Shown here: positions 8,015 through 13,656 of the stretch, piece by piece
Position numbering within the stretch: the stretch's first letter is position 1
Layout of the letters: every line of letters begins with the position of its first letter
Assembly (NCBI GenBank): GCA_023390245.1
Contig: JAEWDF010000025.1
Coordinates: 1-13,656 of the forward strand
From: Pseudomonadota bacterium
GTDB taxonomy: Bacteria > Pseudomonadota > Alphaproteobacteria > Caulobacterales > Caulobacteraceae
Direction: 5' to 3'
Length of the DNA: 13,656 bases
Notes under the pieces: generated by a model
Seen by the model: the letters and a program-made list of their open reading frames with translations, nothing else
Databases searched by the model: none
What the model was told of the DNA's origin: nothing
Made by a program: the position numbers and the translations under genes

Positions 8015-8257
8015 ATGGCCGAACAGAAGTCCGTCCCGCCGCAACTGCTCCACCTCGTCATCGGCGGGGAAATGCGCGATCTCAGCCAGCCCGTGTTCCG
8101 CGACCTGTCGCAGGTCGAATTCGTCGGCGCCTTCGGCAGCTACGAGGAGGCCAGGAAGGCCTGGAAGGCCCGCGCCCAGGCGACCGTGGACAACGCCCAC
8201 ATGCGCTACTTCATCCTGCACGCCCACAGGCTGATCGACCCCGGTTCGGTGGACTGA
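8015..8257 (+). CDS. DUF4170 domain protein
   Basis: Small soluble protein of 80 residues matching DUF4170, a family of unknown function found mainly in alphaproteobacteria. Landmarks are LHLVIGGEMRDLS (12-24), an Asp-Leu-Ser repeat at 30-32, and the very conserved VDNAHMRYFILHAHRLIDP (58-76). I chose the ATG at 8015 because the domain begins shortly after it. An in-frame ATG at 7958 would add 19 residues of low-complexity character unlike the family. That upstream ATG does have the better Shine-Dalgarno (GGGA, 7945-7948), so the start is uncertain. It lies 91 bases after the CysQ-like gene, and the family is often annotated by its proximity to the Kdo transferase gene, as here about 4 kb away. 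No catalytic motif is visible. Confidence 0.82.
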   Translation: MAEQKSVPPQLLHLVIGGEMRDLSQPVFRDLSQVEFVGAFGSYEEARKAWKARAQATVDNAHMRYFILHAHRLIDPGSVD

Positions 8258-8314
8258 CCGGAACGTCCCGGGCCGCCGCGCGCTGGATAGGGGGACGAAG
8301 CGGAGGAGAATCGA

Positions 8315-8491
8315 ATGTCCGCGACCCTGATCGTGCTCGCCCTGATCGTGCTCGGCGTCGCCGTGGTGGCCTGGACGACGCGGCGCCGCCCCGGCCGCCC
8401 CTATGAAGAGCGTCTGGAACAGGATACGGCCTGGAACGATCCGGTGTCGCCTGGGTCCGACGATACGCCGCCGCCCGAGGGACGCCCGTGA
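8315..8491 (+). CDS. Small single-span membrane protein (58 residues)
   Basis: Short gene supported by a near-perfect Shine-Dalgarno, GGAGGA (8302-8307), seven bases before the ATG. The product has a strongly hydrophobic N-terminal helix (about 3-20, rich in Leu, Val and Ile). A basic stop-transfer run TTRRRPGRPY (21-30) follows, then an acidic, proline-rich tail with EERLEQDTAWNDP (31-43). The charge pattern suggests an N-terminal anchor with the tail in the cytoplasm. I do not recognise a family. The next gene begins within its stop (GTGA), suggesting the two small proteins are made together. Confidence 0.72.
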   Translation: MSATLIVLALIVLGVAVVAWTTRRRPGRPYEERLEQDTAWNDPVSPGSDDTPPPEGRP

Positions 8492-8688
8492 ACCTGGACC
8501 CGCAGCAGCTCTTCCAGCTCATCTTCCTGCTGGCGGCGCTGGCCCTGTTCTGCGTCTCTCTGCGCGGCCACATGCGCTACGCCGCCTGGTTCAGGCGTTG
8601 GGAGGCCGGCCGCAAGGCGCGCCGCGACGCCGAGATCGCCGCGCATTCCCCCTCCCACGACGCTTCCCGGCGCGGTCCCTGGGACTGA
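8488..8688 (+). CDS. Small single-span membrane protein (66 residues)
   Basis: Starts with GTG overlapping the preceding gene's TGA stop (GTGA). The product has a hydrophobic helix at about 8-25 (LFQLIFLLAALALFCVSL). A basic, aromatic cytoplasmic segment follows (GHMRYAAWFRRWEAGRKARR, 27-46), and the protein ends GPWD. No family is recognised. The lack of its own strong ribosome-binding site and the four-base overlap indicate translational coupling with the 58-residue protein. The stop is only three bases short of the end of the convergent phosphatase gene. No terminator hairpin is visible between them, so transcripts probably overlap. Confidence 0.7.
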   Translation: MNLDPQQLFQLIFLLAALALFCVSLRGHMRYAAWFRRWEAGRKARRDAEIAAHSPSHDASRRGPWD

Positions 8689-8691
8689 GGC

Positions 8692-9357
8692 CTACTCCCG
8701 CCGCAGCAGCTTCTCGGTCAGGACCGTGCCCCACCAGCCAGCCTTGAACTCGGCGCGGATGGCCTTTGGATCGTAGGCGTCGCTGTCGATCCAGTCGATG
8801 AAGTCGATCCCCTTCGGTTCGATCTCGCGGACATATTTCTCCAGCGTGAAGTCCAGCACGCCGGTCAGACCCTCGCGATGATGCAGGTACTTCTTCGACA
8901 GCTCCCGCATCGCCACGGCGATCGGCTCGCCCAGGTGGAAGTGCCGGTACAGCACCGCCATCATCCCCGCCCGGTCCGCGCCGGACTTGCAGTGGATCAG
9001 GGCCGGATAGTCGATGGTGCGGAACAGCTCGCGGGCGCGATGGATCCGGTCCCCGCCCGGCGCGTCCCGCGAATCCAGCGGCGCGTCGATCAGCGTCAGG
9101 CCTAGCCGCTCGCAGGCCTCCTTCTCCAGCCAGTAATAGCCCTCGTCCCGCCTGCCGCGCAGGTTGATGACGGTGCGCACGCCTCTCTTCTTCCAGACGG
9201 CCAGCTGGCGCGGCGAGGGCTGGTTGGTGCGCACCAGGTCGGGGCCCAGCCAGTGGGCGTTGGAGAAGGCCAGGCGCAGAAACGCGTGGTCCGCCCAGAA
9301 AAAGTGCCAATGCGCCTTGAAACGGCCCATCGCGGTCGAAAGGTCGAAGCGCGCCAT
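8692..9357 (-). CDS. CX5R tyrosine / dual-specificity phosphatase family protein
   Basis: Phosphatase of 221 residues on the minus strand. The active-site loop is H122-C123-K-S-G-A-D-R129, the HCX5R signature of Cys-dependent phosphatases. D95 or D98 (in PLDSRDAP) is the likely general acid. GVRTVINLRGRRDEGYYWLE (59-78) is the usual approach strand of bacterial dual-specificity-like members. The N-terminal 40 residues are rich in Trp, Phe and His but have no signal peptide or clear membrane helix. The start is the ATG at 9357-9355, giving the usual MARFDLS-type N terminus; the frame stays open further upstream but without family-like sequence. It faces away from the msbA-lpxK operon and converges on the small membrane proteins. 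The substrate is unknown. Its place beside lipid A genes suggests an envelope or lipid phosphate role, which is inference. Confidence 0.85.
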   Translation of the reverse strand: MARFDLSTAMGRFKAHWHFFWADHAFLRLAFSNAHWLGPDLVRTNQPSPRQLAVWKKRGVRTVINLRGRRDEGYYWLEKEACERLGLTLIDAPLDSRDAPGGDRIHRARELFRTIDYPALIHCKSGADRAGMMAVLYRHFHLGEPIAVAMRELSKKYLHHREGLTGVLDFTLEKYVREIEPKGIDFIDWIDSDAYDPKAIRAEFKAGWWGTVLTEKLLRRE

Positions 9358-9450
9358 AAGCGCCCGATAGCGCGCCGCACCCCGCGCGTCATCTCCGTTC
9401 CATGACAGGGCCGGGTTGACTTGCCTCTCAAGCCGTCCGACCGAGGATCG
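9358..9450. promoter_or_regulatory. Divergent intergenic region between the phosphatase and msbA
   Basis: This 93-base gap is the only space for promoters of both the minus-strand phosphatase and the plus-strand lipid A operon. TTGACT at 9416-9421 could be a -35 for msbA, but no matching -10 is evident 16-18 bases on. CTTGCCTCTCAAG (9420-9432) is a short imperfect inverted repeat. GAGG at 9443-9446 is the probable msbA ribosome-binding site. The exact promoters cannot be placed by eye. Confidence 0.4.
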
Positions 9451-11291
<1,841 letters not shown>

Positions 11292-11295
<4 letters not shown>

Positions 11296-11975
11296 GGCCG
11301 CTGCGCAATCCCGTCGTCCAGTCCGCCCTGGCCTGGACCCTGGCGCAATGGATGCGGTTCTGCTTCGCCACCCTCCGCTGGGCCCGCGAGGACGAACACC
11401 TGGCCGAAGAGGTGTGGGCCCAGGGCGGCGGCGTTCTGTGCGTCTTCTGGCATTCGCGCATCGGCCTGTCGCCGTCGTGCTGGCCACTGGACCGCGCCCA
11501 ACCGGCCAAAGCGCTGATCTCCCTGTCCGCAGACGGGGAGTTCATCGCCAAGGCGGTGGCGCGCCAGGGCTTTCCCGCCGTGCGCGGCTCCTCGGCCAAC
11601 AAGGACAAGGGCGACCGGGCCAAGGGGGGCTCCCAGGCGCTTCGCGACGGACTGAAGCAGTTGAAGCTCGGCGCCCTGGCCATCACCCCCGACGGTCCGC
11701 GCGGCCCCGCCGGCGTCATGGCCGAGGGCCTGCCGCTGATGGCCCGGCTGTCGAAGGCGCCGGTGCTGTTCATTGGCCTGTCGTGCAGCCCCGCCATCCG
11801 CCTGGACAGCTGGGACCGCGCCGTCCTGCCCCTACCGTTCGGCCGGGGCGCCATCGTCTGGGACCGGGCGACCTATCCCGAGGGCGCCGACACCGCCGCC
11901 GTCGTCGCCGACTGGACCGCCCGGCTGAACGCCGTGGAGGCCCGCGCCGACCGGATCACGGGGCTGAAGCCGTGA
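11292..11975 (+). CDS. DUF374 lysophospholipid acyltransferase family protein
   Basis: Protein of 227 residues of the DUF374 branch of the glycerolipid/lysophospholipid acyltransferase superfamily. It starts at a GTG overlapping the msbA stop; this start gives the typical family N terminus RPLRNPVVQ. Conserved blocks are FWHSRI (H54 as likely catalytic base), SLSADGEFIA (77-86), AVRGSS (96-101), and ITPDGPRGP (131-139), the most diagnostic one. The classical HX4D acid is not at the expected spacing after H54, which is usual for this branch as far as I recall. Within a lipid A operon it is a good candidate for an acyl transfer step on lipid A or a related lipid. Some DUF374-like proteins (LpxJ of epsilonproteobacteria, from memory) are lipid A late acyltransferases. 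No signal peptide is seen. waaA overlaps its end by four bases. Confidence 0.83.
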
Positions 11976-13264
11976 CGCCGTTGCCGCTGCTGGCCTATCG
12001 CGGCCTGACCCGGCTGCTGGAGCCGCTCGCGCCGCGTCTGCTGGACGCCCGGGCGCGCAAGGGCAAGGAGGACCCGGTGCGCGTGGACGAGCGGCTGGGC
12101 TACGCCTCCGCGCCTCGCCCGGACGGCGACCTGGTCTGGTTGCACGGCGTCAGCGTCGGCGAGACCCTGTCGCTGCTGCCGCTGGTCGAACGCCTGCGCA
12201 AGACGCGTCCGGACCTTGCGGTCCTGGTGACGTCCGGCACGGTGACGGCGGCGCGCATCCTGGCCGAACGGCTGCCGCAGGGCGTGATCCACCAGTATGC
12301 GCCGGTCGATGCGCCGGACGTGGTCGAGCGATTCCTGGATCACTGGCGCCCGGCCGTCGCCGTCTTCGTCGAGAGCGACCTGTGGCCCAACCTGCTGCTG
12401 GAGGCGAGACGGAGAGGCGTGAAGCTGGCCCTGGTCAGCGCCCGCATCACGGAAAAGACCGTCGGCGGGTGGCGCCGCTTTCCCGCCTCGGCCGCGCGCG
12501 TGACCGGCGCCTTCGACCTGGTCCTGCCGCAGGACGAAGCCTCGGCCGAGCGCCTGCGCCGGCTGGGCGCCCGGGTCGACGGCCTGGCCAATCTGAAGCT
12601 GGCGGGCGACCCGCTGCCGCACGACGCGGCCGCCTTCAGCCGTCTGTCGGCCGCCATCGGCGACCGACCGGTGGTCGTCGCCGCCAGCACCCATGAGGGC
12701 GAGGAGATCGCCATCGTCCGCGCCCTGGACAAGCTGTCGCTGCGCGTCTGCCTGATCCTGCTGCCGCGCCACCCGGAGCGCGGGCCGGGGATCGCCGCCG
12801 CGCTGGAGCGGGACGGCTACGGCTTCGCCATGCGGTCGCGCGGGCAGGAACCGGACCGGGACACCGACCTCTATGTCGCGGACACCCTGAACGAGATGGG
12901 GCTGTTCCTGCGGCTGGCCGACGTGGTCGTGCTGGGCGGCGCCTTCGCGCCGGCGCTGGGGCGTCCGCCGGTCGGCGGGCACAATCCGCTGGAGCCCGCG
13001 CGCCTGGGCAAGGCGACGATCACCGGGCCGGACGCCTCCAACTGGTCCTCGGTCGCCCAGGCCCTGGCGCGGGCCGGCGGCCTGGCCGTCGCCGCCGCGC
13101 CCTGGGACCTGCCCGGACTGGTCGAGCCGCTGCTGCAGGATCCGGCGGCGGCCCGCGCCATGGGCGATCGCGCCCGCCGCGCCGCCGCCCAGGCCGGCGG
13201 CGGCCTGGATCCGTTGTGGGCGCGGCTGACGTCCCTGCTTCCGACCGGGAGCGCCCGCCGATGA
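11972..13264 (+). CDS. waaA: 3-deoxy-D-manno-octulosonic acid (Kdo) transferase
   Basis: WaaA (KdtA) adds Kdo from CMP-Kdo to the lipid IVA precursor at the cytoplasmic face of the inner membrane. The protein has 430 residues, normal for the family. It starts at a GTG within the upstream stop (GTGA). The GT-B N-terminal half carries WLHGVSVGE (56-64), where E64 matches the catalytic Glu, and FVESDLWPN. The C-terminal half carries LLPRHPER and the Kdo-transferase signature GGHNPLEPA (335-343). An N-terminal amphipathic or hydrophobic segment (4-24) is the expected membrane anchor. One or two Kdo additions cannot be decided from sequence. lpxK begins inside its stop (ATGA), so the order msbA, DUF374, waaA, lpxK is tightly coupled. 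Confidence 0.94.
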   Translation: MTPLPLLAYRGLTRLLEPLAPRLLDARARKGKEDPVRVDERLGYASAPRPDGDLVWLHGVSVGETLSLLPLVERLRKTRPDLAVLVTSGTVTAARILAERLPQGVIHQYAPVDAPDVVERFLDHWRPAVAVFVESDLWPNLLLEARRRGVKLALVSARITEKTVGGWRRFPASAARVTGAFDLVLPQDEASAERLRRLGARVDGLANLKLAGDPLPHDAAAFSRLSAAIGDRPVVVAASTHEGEEIAIVRALDKLSLRVCLILLPRHPERGPGIAAALERDGYGFAMRSRGQEPDRDTDLYVADTLNEMGLFLRLADVVVLGGAFAPALGRPPVGGHNPLEPARLGKATITGPDASNWSSVAQALARAGGLAVAAAPWDLPGLVEPLLQDPAAARAMGDRARRAAAQAGGGLDPLWARLTSLLPTGSARR

Positions 13265-13656
13265 CGCTGAACACCCCCCGCTGGTGGTATGAGCGCGACA
13301 GCCGCCACGCCCGCGTGACCCGCACGCTGCTGAAGCCGTTGGGCTGGGCCTGGGCCGCCGTCACCGCCCGTCGCCTGGCCCGCGCCGTTCCCGTCGATCC
13401 GGACTGCGCGGTCATCTCCGTCGGCAACCTCACCGTCGGCGGATCGGGCAAGACGCCGGTCGCGCGCGAGGTGCTGCGTCTGCTGCGCCGCGACGGGGTG
13501 GAGGCCCACGCCCTGTCGCGCGGCTATGGCGGGCGGCTGGAAGGGCCGACGCGCGTCGATCCGGCCCGCCATACGGCCGCCGACGTGGGCGACGAGCCGC
13601 TGATGCTGGCGCGCGACGCCCCGGCCTGGATCGCCCGCGACCGCGCCGCCGGCGCC
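13261..13656 (+). CDS. lpxK: Tetraacyldisaccharide 4'-kinase, 3'-truncated by window edge
   Basis: First 132 residues of LpxK, which phosphorylates the 4' position of the lipid A disaccharide using ATP at the inner membrane. The full protein is usually about 330-340 residues, so some 200 are beyond the window. The P-loop VGNLTVGGSGKTPV (54-67) is the LpxK hallmark, followed by LSRGYGG and VGDEPLMLA. The N-terminal helix (about 19-36) is the expected membrane-associated segment. The ATG overlaps the waaA stop, and GGGAG (13247-13251) serves as ribosome-binding site. Coupling to waaA fits consecutive steps of one pathway. Confidence 0.94.
   Translation, partial: MTLNTPRWWYERDSRHARVTRTLLKPLGWAWAAVTARRLARAVPVDPDCAVISVGNLTVGGSGKTPVAREVLRLLRRDGVEAHALSRGYGGRLEGPTRVDPARHTAADVGDEPLMLARDAPAWIARDRAAGA

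Noticed and set aside
8264..8297. CGTCCC...GGGACG inverted repeat after the DUF4170 gene as a terminator
   Set aside because: The stem is only 6 bp with a 22-base loop and no T-run, and the next gene is close with its own ribosome-binding site.
8676..8686. GTCCCTGGGAC near the end of the second small gene as a bidirectional terminator
   Set aside because: The two arms leave only a one-base loop, so it cannot form a usable hairpin, and no T-run flanks it.
9416..9444. TTGACT as a sigma-70 type promoter for msbA
   Set aside because: No plausible -10 element occurs at 16-18 bases spacing, so I did not call a promoter, only the intergenic region.
9421..9450. TTG at 9421 as the msbA start
   Set aside because: The ATG at 9451 has a ribosome-binding site (GAGG) and fits the family; the extra ten residues are not family-like.

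Overview
The window is very GC-rich chromosomal DNA, densely packed and almost wholly coding, from an alphaproteobacterium. The best guess is Caulobacteraceae, for example Brevundimonas or a relative. This rests on an MCP with a Caulobacter-like signalling domain and a C-terminal DWEEF tail, a DUF4170 protein beside a CysQ-like phosphatase, and the alphaproteobacterial cluster of DUF374, waaA and lpxK. The genus is inference; no rRNA or other marker is present.

Layout. 1-1001: 3' two thirds of a UbiD-family decarboxylase. 1089-3416: a free-standing chemoreceptor (dCache-type sensor, two HAMP domains, MCP signalling domain). 3479-5722: a secreted M14 zinc metallopeptidase followed 3 bases later by a MAPEG-family membrane protein. 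5765-8688: a run of five plus-strand genes: pmbA/tldE, a CysQ/inositol-monophosphatase family phosphatase, a DUF4170 protein and two small single-span membrane proteins. One of the small proteins (58 codons, 8315-8491) is shorter than most gene finders' cutoffs. 8692-9357, minus strand: a CX5R tyrosine/dual-specificity phosphatase, convergent with the small proteins and divergent from the next block. 9451-13656: a lipid A/LPS core operon: MsbA-like ABC exporter, DUF374 acyltransferase, waaA (Kdo transferase) and the start of lpxK (lipid A 4'-kinase), cut by the window end.

How the genes work together. The last block covers late lipid A assembly: 4'-phosphorylation (LpxK), Kdo addition (WaaA), possible late acylation (DUF374) and flipping across the inner membrane (MsbA). 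Its genes are joined by four-base overlaps (GTGA, GTGA, ATGA), which suggests translational coupling. The opposed phosphatase is the most intriguing neighbour, because lipid A phosphate removal in Caulobacter has been linked to a tyrosine-phosphatase homologue. Most of the rest is ordinary core genome. I see no tRNA or rRNA gene, insertion sequence, CRISPR array or sign of recent transfer. No stretch over 300 bases lacks a gene.
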